A stretch of 11,402 nt of DNA from positions 1-11,402 of the forward strand of contig JAITPU010000007.1 of the NCBI GenBank assembly GCA_031289235.1, given 5' to 3'. The position numbers were made by a program, and so were the translations under genes. The first letter of the stretch is position 1. Each line of letters starts with the position of its first letter. Origin of the DNA: Eubacteriales Family XIII. Incertae Sedis bacterium. GTDB lineage: Bacteria; Bacillota; Clostridia; Peptostreptococcales; Anaerovoracaceae. Under the pieces are notes generated by a model. That model searched no databases. It had not been told where the DNA came from and was given only the letters and a program-made list of their open reading frames with translations. Positions 1 to 6,884 of this stretch are shown here, in pieces.

Positions 1-52
1 GCAAGACCGCGGCGGCCGTCACGCGCGCGCGCATACTCATGTTTTTCTTCAT
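1..52 (-). CDS. N-terminus of an exported or membrane protein (cut by window edge)
   Basis: Only the first 17 codons are visible, reading MKKNMSMRARVTAAAVL. Several Lys/Arg residues are followed by a run of Ala/Val/Leu, which is how a bacterial signal peptide or membrane anchor begins. The ATG at 52 is the first in the frame; in-frame ATGs at 40 and 34 are alternatives. The Shine-Dalgarno match is weak: GCGGGA lies about 7 nt upstream, and AGGA nearly touches the start. A strong promoter and a 5' stem-loop lie directly upstream. In related genomes a SurA/PpiC-type peptidyl-prolyl isomerase often follows mfd, but nothing visible here proves that identity. Confidence 0.55.
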   Translation of the reverse strand, partial: MKKNMSMRARVTAAAVL

Positions 53-79
53 ATCCTGTATCCCGCTTTCTTTTTACAC

Positions 80-102
80 GCTTGAGCGTATTTCGCGCAA
101 GC
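80..102 (-). promoter_or_regulatory. 5' UTR stem-loop before the left-edge gene
   Basis: On the minus strand GCTTG-C-GCG-AAATA-CGC-T-CAAGC forms a stem of 5 plus 3 base pairs, interrupted by one C/T mismatch and closed by a 5-nt loop. It would begin within a few bases of the transcription start predicted from the promoter at 112-140. A stem-loop at the very 5' end of a transcript commonly protects the mRNA from decay. No U-run follows it, so it is not a terminator. Confidence 0.4.
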
Positions 103-111
103 TCTCAGAGT

Positions 112-140
112 ATTATCGTTCCGCCAGCCAAACATTTCAA
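112..140 (-). promoter_or_regulatory. Sigma-70-type promoter for the left-edge gene
   Basis: On the minus strand a -35 box TTGAAA (135-140) and a -10 box GATAAT (112-117) are separated by exactly 17 bp. The predicted start of transcription is near 105, giving a 5' UTR of about 53 nt before the ATG at 52. It lies in the 231-bp gap after mfd, so the gene downstream of mfd probably has its own promoter. No convincing hairpin-plus-U-tract terminator was found behind mfd, so read-through from mfd is also possible. The remainder of the gap (141-283) is GC-rich and shows no gene. Confidence 0.6.
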
Positions 141-283
141 ACATCGGCAGGCGTCCTTTGCCATCCCATCCGGAACCGCGCCGACGTCGCGGAACCCGCC
201 GCTTTGACGCTACGTTTAATTGGCGGAGCAGTGAGATTTGGTCGACTGCCGCGCTCGGCTGGCGTTTGGCGCTAAAAAAATTA

Positions 284-3200
284 TTATATCACGAATCGTC
301 TGAGAAATTCTACGGCTTCTTTCAATTTCTTCTCGCCTTCTTCCCCTCCGAGTGACTGTTTAAAGGTTCGCCCGTAAACAGGCAGGGGGGACTCTGTCGT
401 CTTCTCAGGAACCGTGCTGACGCGTTTCGTGCGGGTGCTGCGCTCGCCCTGCCCGTGTGCCCGCAATATTCCTCCGGGGAAAACAGAGTCCCCCTCCGCC
501 GATATTTGAGTAGTAACCCCTCCGTCATTCAGCTTCAGGCTGATGAACGGCTTCGCGCCGCCGTGGATCAAAATCCTCGTTTTATAATGCCCTGAAACGG
601 CGCTTATGGCTTCAGGCTTAAGGGCGGACGCGCTTCTCATATCGAAAATCAGCCCGCCGCGCCCCTCTCTCACTTTCTGTACGCCTCCGCGCGACGCCAT
701 AGCCCTGACGCGGGCGGTCCGCACGAGGTTCATGACCACGCCGGGGATATCGCCGAACCGGTCGGCAAGTTCGTTTATTATTTCCGTCTCATCTTCATCA
801 GTTTCCACAAAGGCAATCTTCCTGTACATCTGCAGCTTGAGCGCTTCGTCCCCGATATAGCTGTCGGGGATATGCGCGGCGACCGCGATTTCCACCGCCG
901 CCTCTTCCGCGCCTGAGTTTAGCGTTTCGCCGCTCAGCGCCCTGATTGCGTCGTCTACCAGCTTGCAGTACAGTTCATAGCCTATGGCCGACATGTGCCC
1001 GTGCTGCTCTGTCCCGAGGATATTTCCCGCGCCGCGTATCTCCAAGTCCCGCATGGCGATATGAAAACCCGCGCCGAACTCCGTGAATTCGCGGATCGCG
1101 CGCAGACGTTTCTCCCCCACTTCCGAAAGAGTTTTTCCCTTTCTGTACATCATATAGGCGTACGCCATTCGGTTTGAACGCCCCACGCGCCCGCGCAGCT
1201 GATAGAGCTGAGAAAGCCCGAAACGGTCCGCGTCCAGCACCAGCATAGTGTTGACGTTGGGAATATCTATGCCGGATTCTATTATGGCGGTGGCGACCAG
1301 TACATTATAGCGCCCTTCTATAAAATCCATCATGACATTTTCCAGATCCCGCTCGTCCATCCGGCCGTGCCCCACCGCGATCTCCGCCTCCGGCACGAGC
1401 TTCTTTATTTCCGCCGCGACGCGCTGTATACCGATTATCCGGTTGTACACAACATACACCTGGCCCTCGCGGTCAAGTTCCCTGCGTATGATCTCGCGCA
1501 TAAGTTCATCATCCTGCTCCGTCACGTAGGTCTGCACCGGGTATCTGTCTTCCGGCGGCTCCGCTATGAGATCCATATCCCTGACTCCCATGAGCGACAT
1601 GTGCAGCGTCCGGGGGATCGGCGTGGCCGAAAGGGTCAGCACGTCTATGTTTTCGCGAAGCGCTTTGATCTTCTCTTTATCTTTCACGCCAAAGCGCTGT
1701 TCTTCGTCGACGACAAGAAATCCCAAATCCTTAAATATCACGTCTTTTGAGAGCATCCTGTGGGTGCCTATCAGCACGTCCAAGCTTCCGCGCCGCAGAT
1801 TCTCAAGTATCGTTTTCTGTTGCCCCTTCGTCCGAAACCTGGACAGCATTTCCACAGTGAATGGAAAGGACTCGAATCGTTTTTTAAAAGTGATATAATG
1901 CTGGTTCGCGAGTATAGTCGTCGGCGCCAGAATCGCCGCCTGTTTGCCGTCCGCGACGCATTTAAACACGGCCCTCGCCGCGACTTCGGTTTTTCCATAG
2001 CCTACGTCGCCGCAAAGCAGCCTGTCCATAGGCGCGGGTTTTTCCATGTCAAGCTTAATAGACGCGATGCTCCGCAGCTGATCCTGAGTCGCCTCATACG
2101 GAAACGCGTCTTCAAATTCTTTCTGCCAGACGGTGTCGGCGGAAAACGCGTAGCCCGGCCTTGCCTTTCTCGCGGCCGAGACTTCCAGCAGTTCCTTCGC
2201 CAGATTCGCTATATCCTTTTTGGCCCTGCTCCTTACCCTTTTCCAATCTCCTCCCGAGAGTTTGCTTAGCGTCGGCTTAGCGTCGTTCCCTCCGCTGTAT
2301 TTCTGTATCACGCTCATCTGCTCGACGGGTATGTACAGCATGTCTTCCCCGGCGTATTTGATTTTCAGATAATCCTTGCTGATATTTTGAACGCTGAGCT
2401 GCTCGATGCCGGTGAATTTTCCGATGCCGTGATTTTCATGGACGACAAAATCGCCTTTCCTGATATCGCTAAACGTCTTGATAGGATTCCCGCCGCTTTT
2501 TTCACGCCCTGTCCGCCGCTTAATGTGATTGTTAAAAATTTCACCATCCCGGAGGTATACTATTTTTCTTTCCGGAAACTCCACGCCTGAAGCCAGATCC
2601 CCTGTTTTCAGGGAGATTTTTCCCGCGAGGCCGGCGCGTTCCAAAAAATCTTTAAGATTTTCGGCGCGTTCATCCGAGGAACACACTATGGTCGTCCGGT
2701 ATTTCTCCTTCACGTAACGCTTCAGCTCGCTCTCAAGCACGTCCATCCTTCCCGCGATGACGGGCGGCTGTTTCGCTTCGATATGACGGCGGGCGGTAAC
2801 ACGGTCGCCTTCTTCCCCCGCCTTCATGAACGGCGTAAAGACATAGAGCCTGTGGCCGCCGCCGTATATTTTTTTGAGACTGTCAAGGCCTGAAAAATTC
2901 TCAAGATCTTCCGGAATGGCGTGTCCCGCCGCCAGCGCGCGCTTGAAATCTTCCTTGGCTTCCGTCTCTGAAAGAGACAGAGCTTCCGAAACGCGGTCGG
3001 GGTCGTCCAGCATGACGACGCCTTCATCTCCCAGATAATCCCATATGTACGCCGCTTCCTCATAGAAATATCCGATATAATTTTCCAAAAATTGTAAATT
3101 AGTCTTTGTTTCTATATATTCCAGAATCTGCTTTTTTTTTCTCTCCAGCGCGGCGCCGCGCTCTCCTCCCCATTTTCTCACATATCGATCATAGGCGTCC

Positions 3201-3862
3201 GCTATGTTGTTTCCCGCCCTTTCAAAGGCGGCGGCGTCCGCCGCCATCTGTTCCGCGGGGAATATTTCTGTTTCTTCGAGCGGTCTCAGCGAGCGCTGGG
3301 TTTTCGCGTCGAAGACCCGGATGGAATCCACCCGCGTATCGAAAAACTCAACGCGGCGCGGCGAATCTTCTTCCACAGGGAAAAAATCAACGATATCTCC
3401 GCGGGCGCTGTAGCCTCCCCTGCTTTCCACATACGGCATATGTTCAAAGCCAAGGGAAGCAAGCTTGTTTTTGAACCGCTCCGGTTCCATGTCCCCGCCC
3501 GCCCGCAATTTAAGGCGGCTCCGGTCGAACGCTGAAACAGGCGGCAGTCTTTTCATCGCGCCGGATACCGGCGCGACGACTACGCAATTTTTTCGTTTTC
3601 GCAGGGATACCAGCGCGCGCAGCCTCAGCTCCATATCCTCACGGCTTTTCGCCGCGTACTGAAAGAAGAAATTCCCGTCTCCGGACAGCGTATGAATCTC
3701 ACGGGAAATAAAAAAAGACAGGTTTTTCGCCAGCTTTTTTGCCCTGAGGGCGGAAGGCGTGATAATAAGGGCGGGCGCGTTCAGTTCCTCCGCGACGCGC
3801 GCGGCCTCCGGCGCGATCTGCTCTCCCGACATGCCCGATATATATATTATGTCCCGCTCCAT
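284..3862 (-). CDS. mfd: Transcription-repair coupling factor Mfd
   Basis: Mfd is a cytoplasmic ATP-driven DNA translocase that pushes stalled RNA polymerase off lesions and recruits UvrA for nucleotide excision repair. The N-terminal UvrB-homology module is visible (ARGDIVDFFPV). The RNA-polymerase-interacting domain starts near residue 464 (KGDFVVHENHGIGKF). The helicase core has Walker A GDVGYGKT at 618-625 and the DEEQ box at 719-722, then TLSATPIPRT and QLYQLRGRVGRS with the preceding translocation motif. The C-terminal TRCF (D7) domain begins near residue 990 (IPDSYIGDEALKLQMYRK). At 1192 aa the length is normal (E. coli 1148). The ATG at 3862 is preferred: AGGA lies 5 nt upstream, whereas the upstream GTG at 3895 would overlap pth and has its purine run too close. 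It is the third gene of prs-pth-mfd, 20 nt after pth. Confidence 0.97.
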   Translation of the reverse strand: MERDIIYISGMSGEQIAPEAARVAEELNAPALIITPSALRAKKLAKNLSFFISREIHTLSGDGNFFFQYAAKSREDMELRLRALVSLRKRKNCVVVAPVSGAMKRLPPVSAFDRSRLKLRAGGDMEPERFKNKLASLGFEHMPYVESRGGYSARGDIVDFFPVEEDSPRRVEFFDTRVDSIRVFDAKTQRSLRPLEETEIFPAEQMAADAAAFERAGNNIADAYDRYVRKWGGERGAALERKKKQILEYIETKTNLQFLENYIGYFYEEAAYIWDYLGDEGVVMLDDPDRVSEALSLSETEAKEDFKRALAAGHAIPEDLENFSGLDSLKKIYGGGHRLYVFTPFMKAGEEGDRVTARRHIEAKQPPVIAGRMDVLESELKRYVKEKYRTTIVCSSDERAENLKDFLERAGLAGKISLKTGDLASGVEFPERKIVYLRDGEIFNNHIKRRTGREKSGGNPIKTFSDIRKGDFVVHENHGIGKFTGIEQLSVQNISKDYLKIKYAGEDMLYIPVEQMSVIQKYSGGNDAKPTLSKLSGGDWKRVRSRAKKDIANLAKELLEVSAARKARPGYAFSADTVWQKEFEDAFPYEATQDQLRSIASIKLDMEKPAPMDRLLCGDVGYGKTEVAARAVFKCVADGKQAAILAPTTILANQHYITFKKRFESFPFTVEMLSRFRTKGQQKTILENLRRGSLDVLIGTHRMLSKDVIFKDLGFLVVDEEQRFGVKDKEKIKALRENIDVLTLSATPIPRTLHMSLMGVRDMDLIAEPPEDRYPVQTYVTEQDDELMREIIRRELDREGQVYVVYNRIIGIQRVAAEIKKLVPEAEIAVGHGRMDERDLENVMMDFIEGRYNVLVATAIIESGIDIPNVNTMLVLDADRFGLSQLYQLRGRVGRSNRMAYAYMMYRKGKTLSEVGEKRLRAIREFTEFGAGFHIAMRDLEIRGAGNILGTEQHGHMSAIGYELYCKLVDDAIRALSGETLNSGAEEAAVEIAVAAHIPDSYIGDEALKLQMYRKIAFVETDEDETEIINELADRFGDIPGVVMNLVRTARVRAMASRGGVQKVREGRGGLIFDMRSASALKPEAISAVSGHYKTRILIHGGAKPFISLKLNDGGVTTQISAEGDSVFPGGILRAHGQGERSTRTKRVSTVPEKTTESPLPVYGRTFKQSLGGEEGEKKLKEAVEFLRRFVI

Positions 3863-3882
3863 CGGCTTCCTGTTCTGCAGTG

Positions 3883-4455
3883 TTACTCCGGCCACTTCCT
3901 GATGTTATAGAGGTTCATCGCGGCGTCTACGCCTTCTCCGAGAAGGCGTTCCACGGCCTCAGCCGCTCTGGCCGACGCGGCCTCCATCACCTGAAGGTCC
4001 GGCTCGCTGAAATTCCCCGTGACAAACTCCTCAAGCCCCTCGCGCCGCTCTCTGCCGATGCCGACGCGAACGCGCGGGAAACCCTCGTTCTGAAGATGAC
4101 ACAGCAGCGAGCGCATGCCGTTGTGCGTTCCCGCGCCGCCTTCTTTCCGTATCCGTATCCGGCCCATGGGGATATCGACGTCGTCGTAGATGACCGTCAG
4201 GTTCTCTATGCCGGGCTTAAAGAAATTCATTATCCGCGCGACGCTTTCGCCGCTGAGATTCATGTACGTCTGCGGCTTGACAAGCAGCGCCTTACGGCCG
4301 GAGATGAAACCTTCCCCGACCAGCGCCAGCCACTTTTTTTTCTCAATCCTGATCCCGTTTTTTTCGGCTAAGCGATCCACGATTACAAATCCGATGTTGT
4401 GCCTGGTATTTTTATAGCGCGCGCCCGGATTTCCAAGGCCAACTATGACATGCAT
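3883..4455 (-). CDS. pth: Peptidyl-tRNA hydrolase
   Basis: Pth cleaves the ester bond of peptidyl-tRNAs that drop off ribosomes, recycling tRNA in the cytoplasm. The 190-aa length is typical of bacterial Pth. The opening IVGLGNPG and NTRHNIGF motifs are present, with the catalytic histidine at His19 (E. coli His20). The other conserved active-site residues are Asn9, Asn66 in YMNLSGESV, Asp91 in YDDVDIPMGR and Asn112 in GTHNGMRS. The ATG at 4455 gives the canonical N-terminus; the upstream GAGAG is only a modest ribosome-binding site. It begins 12 nt after the prs stop codon, which implies co-transcription and perhaps translational coupling. The prs-pth-mfd order matches the known Firmicutes-type cluster. 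Confidence 0.97.
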   Translation of the reverse strand: MHVIVGLGNPGARYKNTRHNIGFVIVDRLAEKNGIRIEKKKWLALVGEGFISGRKALLVKPQTYMNLSGESVARIMNFFKPGIENLTVIYDDVDIPMGRIRIRKEGGAGTHNGMRSLLCHLQNEGFPRVRVGIGRERREGLEEFVTGNFSEPDLQVMEAASARAAEAVERLLGEGVDAAMNLYNIRKWPE

Positions 4456-4467
4456 GGGCGTTGTCTC

Positions 4468-5418
4468 TCAATCAAACAGTCTGCTGATGGAATCATTCGA
4501 AAAAATCCTCATCATCGCCTCGGCGAAAAGCGGCGCCACAGACAGCATTTTTATCTTTTTAATGTGCTTTTCTTTTGACAGGGGGACAGTATTCAGCAGA
4601 ATCATCTCTCTGAGCGCCGAATTTTCTATCCTCTCTATCGCGGGTCCCGAAAGGATGCCGTGCGTCGCGCACGCGTATACGCTCTTCGCGCCCATCTCCG
4701 CCAGCGCGTTCGCCGCGTTGGTCATGGTGCCCGCGGTATCGATCATGTCGTCGATGAGGACAGCGTTTTTTCCTTTGATGTCGCCGATTATGTTCATAAC
4801 CTCGCTGACGTTCGCCTTGGGTCGCCGTTTATCCACGATGGCGATGGGCGTATCCAGCACATAGGCCATGTTGCGCGCTCTGGTCACGCTGCCGTGATCC
4901 GGAGAGACGACGACAAGATCGGCGAGCCGTTTCGCGCGGAAGTATTTCACTAAAATAGGCAGGCCTGAAAGGTGATCAACGGGGATGTCAAAATAACCCT
5001 GAATCTGCGCCGCGTGAAGATCCATGGCAACCACGCGGTCAGCGCCCGCCGCGCTTAAAAGGTCCGCCACCAGTTTTGCCGTAACCGGATCTCTTGCTTT
5101 CGCCTTCCTGTCCTGTCGCGCGTAACCGTAATAAGGGATCACCGCGTTGATTCTGCCCGCAGAAGCCCTTTTCATGGCGTCGATCATGATGAGCAGTTCC
5201 ATGAGGCTGTCGTTTATGGGTTCGCAGGTGGGCTGGACTATATAGGTGTCGATTCCACGTACCGTTTCCCAAAGGCTGACGGATATTTCTCCGTCGCTGA
5301 ACTTGCTGACTGTGGATTTCCCCAGAGTTTTCCCCATGATGGACGCGATCTCTTCCGCCAGATCGGGATTCGCGTTTCCCGTGAATACTTTAAAATCCGA
5401 AAAAACGCCGTTTCTCAT
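4468..5418 (-). CDS. prs: Ribose-phosphate pyrophosphokinase (PRPP synthetase)
   Basis: Prs transfers pyrophosphate from ATP to ribose 5-phosphate, making PRPP for purine, pyrimidine, NAD, histidine and tryptophan synthesis. The 316-aa length is typical of the class I enzyme. The ATP-binding flexible loop is YARQDRK (99-105), the metal-binding segment is MDLHAAQIQG with His134, a VVSPDHGSVTRAR segment runs from 170 to 182, and the PRPP-binding loop is LIDDMIDTAGT (221-231). The ATG at 5418 is chosen because GAGGGG lies about 5 nt upstream and the homologous N-terminus starts there; an in-frame TTG at 5451 adds 11 residues without support. Bacillus-type enzymes usually read DHGGVTRAR, so Ser for the second Gly is a small deviation. 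It is the first gene of the prs-pth-mfd operon, with its own promoter. Confidence 0.97.
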   Translation of the reverse strand: MRNGVFSDFKVFTGNANPDLAEEIASIMGKTLGKSTVSKFSDGEISVSLWETVRGIDTYIVQPTCEPINDSLMELLIMIDAMKRASAGRINAVIPYYGYARQDRKAKARDPVTAKLVADLLSAAGADRVVAMDLHAAQIQGYFDIPVDHLSGLPILVKYFRAKRLADLVVVSPDHGSVTRARNMAYVLDTPIAIVDKRRPKANVSEVMNIIGDIKGKNAVLIDDMIDTAGTMTNAANALAEMGAKSVYACATHGILSGPAIERIENSALREMILLNTVPLSKEKHIKKIKMLSVAPLFAEAMMRIFSNDSISRLFD

Positions 5419-5472
5419 TTCATCCCCTCTCAATAAAAATCTCTCTGTCAAGCGGATATTGGATAAATTCCT

Positions 5473-5501
5473 ATTCTACGTTTTTATGTCGGCCTCCTCA
5501 A
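5473..5501 (-). promoter_or_regulatory. Sigma-70-type promoter of prs-pth-mfd
   Basis: On the minus strand a -35 box TTGAGG (5496-5501) and a -10 box TAGAAT (5473-5478) are separated by 17 bp. The predicted start is near 5466, leaving a 5' UTR of about 48 nt before the prs ATG. The -35 box begins 4 bp past the stop codon of the AlgJ-like gene, in a gap of under 90 bp. This suggests that the housekeeping operon is transcribed independently of the acetylation genes upstream. Confidence 0.55.
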
Positions 5502-5505
5502 GCGC

Positions 5506-6807
5506 TTAGCCCGTGTCGCCGGCCGCGCTTTCGTTTTCACCGCGCGAATTGTCGTACACGAAGGCGCCGTTCCTGTATACGAACGGGGAAGTATCAGTGT
5601 CGTAACTGTTGGGACGCGCCTCAAAGCTGAACATGGCGTCACGAAAACCGTCCGCGTTGTATAGTATTATGACTATATCAGGTTTGTATTTTTTGGCGTA
5701 TTCCACCACGTCACCGCTGTACAGGCGCATATCCAAGGCTCTGACCTCATGAACCCCCAGCGAAAGGAAGGAATACACGGGCAGACCGAAAGAATCTTTG
5801 ATAATCAGGATCTTGCCGTCTTGTCTGTTATTGTTTATAAGCGCGAGTTCCTCATGATCTCCCGGATACGCCGCATATCGGTTTGTGGTAACGGGCGCGT
5901 GAATCTGAAGGGCCTTCCTGTTCAAGACCGCCTCCGCGAAGCTGCCCTGCCTCACTATCTCGTGAGCGCCGTTGCGCTGATAATAAGTGATGTCGGTTTC
6001 ATATTTCGGCGTTATCAGGACAAAATCGTCGACGCCGCTGTAAAGACTGCCCGTCCGCCTTCCCATGGTTCCGAGGAAAAAATTTTTATAGCGCAGATAA
6101 TCATAGTTATCCACGTACATCACCCAAGGTTCTATGTTGAAACCATAGCTCTCGTTCAACTTCTCCGCGATCTTCCACGCGGCGAAGAAACCGCCCTGAA
6201 TCGACCAATGATGGTCCGTGTCAAAGAAAACTTCCTTTTGGGAAACGCCGTCTTTCAAGATCACCTGGCGCAAATCGAAGATAGAAACGCCGTCAGCCGA
6301 AATATAATCCATGAATTCATCCGCGTTTTCATTGCTGTAATCGTGGGTGAGGAGCGAAATATAACCGGGCGTGAGAGATATCTTATAGGGCGCCTGGACG
6401 TAAAGAAGATCTATTCCGGCCAAACGCAGGCGTTCCGCGAGAACAATTGTTCGCTCCGCCATCCCTTTGACGTCTGTCTTGGATATGCTGAAGGCAAGCT
6501 GGCCGTCGAGAGTCTTATACATCGCGCCGTAACCGGCGTCCTGCATAACGCGTTTTCCGAGCATTTTCTGGGTGAGGCCGTAAAAATCTATCAGATTTTC
6601 TTTTGGAAATATAACATCATTCACGTGCGCGTCGGCGGCCGCGATAAGTTTCGGCAGGTCGCTCGTAACAGCCGCTCCGGTGGGAATGATCTGTCTGTAT
6701 TCCCGCCAGAATTCCTCCCGCCAGTTTTCGTCATGGTTCAAAACCGTGCCCGCCGTAAGGACCGCCACGCATATTAAAAACAGAAAAGCCGTTATTTTTT
6801 CTTTCAT
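5506..6807 (-). CDS. AlgJ/AlgX-like DHHW-family SGNH O-acetyltransferase partner
   Basis: This 433-aa protein has one hydrophobic segment at residues 6-22, a signal peptide or N-terminal anchor, and is otherwise predicted to be extracytoplasmic. TDHHWS (Asp198, His199, His200, Trp201) matches the DHHW family and the D-x-H-W motif of AlgJ and AlgX, while IIKDSFG (Ser339) corresponds to the nucleophile-bearing GDSF-like motif. A Ser339/Asp198/His200 triad is therefore plausible. In the family such proteins accept acetyl groups from an MBOAT partner and transfer them to a polysaccharide outside the membrane. The MBOAT gene lies 52 nt upstream on the same strand. The ATG at 6807 follows GGCGGA by 4 nt. 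The acidic, low-complexity C-terminus (GENESAAGDTG) looks disordered. Nothing here identifies the substrate polymer, and no alginate, cellulose or other glycan genes are in the window. Confidence 0.85.
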   Translation of the reverse strand: MKEKITAFLFLICVAVLTAGTVLNHDENWREEFWREYRQIIPTGAAVTSDLPKLIAAADAHVNDVIFPKENLIDFYGLTQKMLGKRVMQDAGYGAMYKTLDGQLAFSISKTDVKGMAERTIVLAERLRLAGIDLLYVQAPYKISLTPGYISLLTHDYSNENADEFMDYISADGVSIFDLRQVILKDGVSQKEVFFDTDHHWSIQGGFFAAWKIAEKLNESYGFNIEPWVMYVDNYDYLRYKNFFLGTMGRRTGSLYSGVDDFVLITPKYETDITYYQRNGAHEIVRQGSFAEAVLNRKALQIHAPVTTNRYAAYPGDHEELALINNNRQDGKILIIKDSFGLPVYSFLSLGVHEVRALDMRLYSGDVVEYAKKYKPDIVIILYNADGFRDAMFSFEARPNSYDTDTSPFVYRNGAFVYDNSRGENESAAGDTG

Positions 6808-6854
6808 TTTTCCGCCGAAATTTTACGCAAAATCGTTATTATTCAAAGTTATGT

Positions 6855-6884
6855 TCCGTTTAAAAATTATAATAAATAAACGGA
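6855..6884. repeat. AT-rich inverted repeat across the MBOAT gene stop
   Basis: The arms TCCGTTTA (6855-6862) and TAAACGGA (6877-6884) are perfect 8-bp inverted copies around a 14-nt spacer made only of A and T. On the minus strand the hairpin spans the last eight codons and the stop codon of the acyltransferase gene. No U-run follows, so classical termination is unlikely. It could be a 3' stabilising or processing structure between the two module genes, or chance in AT-rich DNA. Confidence 0.35.

Noticed and set aside
3880..4371. Plus-strand open frame (163 codons) opposite pth
   Set aside because: It is a shadow of the conserved pth gene with no recognisable features.
5419..5451. Upstream TTG start for prs, and TTGACA as a -35 box at the same place
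   Set aside because: The ATG at 5418 has a well-spaced GAGGGG and gives the standard N-terminus. No -10 box lies 16-18 bp downstream of the TTGACA.
5749..6777. Plus-strand open frame (342 codons) opposite the DHHW gene
   Set aside because: It is antisense to a gene with clear family motifs and has no domain or signal of its own. It is best explained as a shadow frame.
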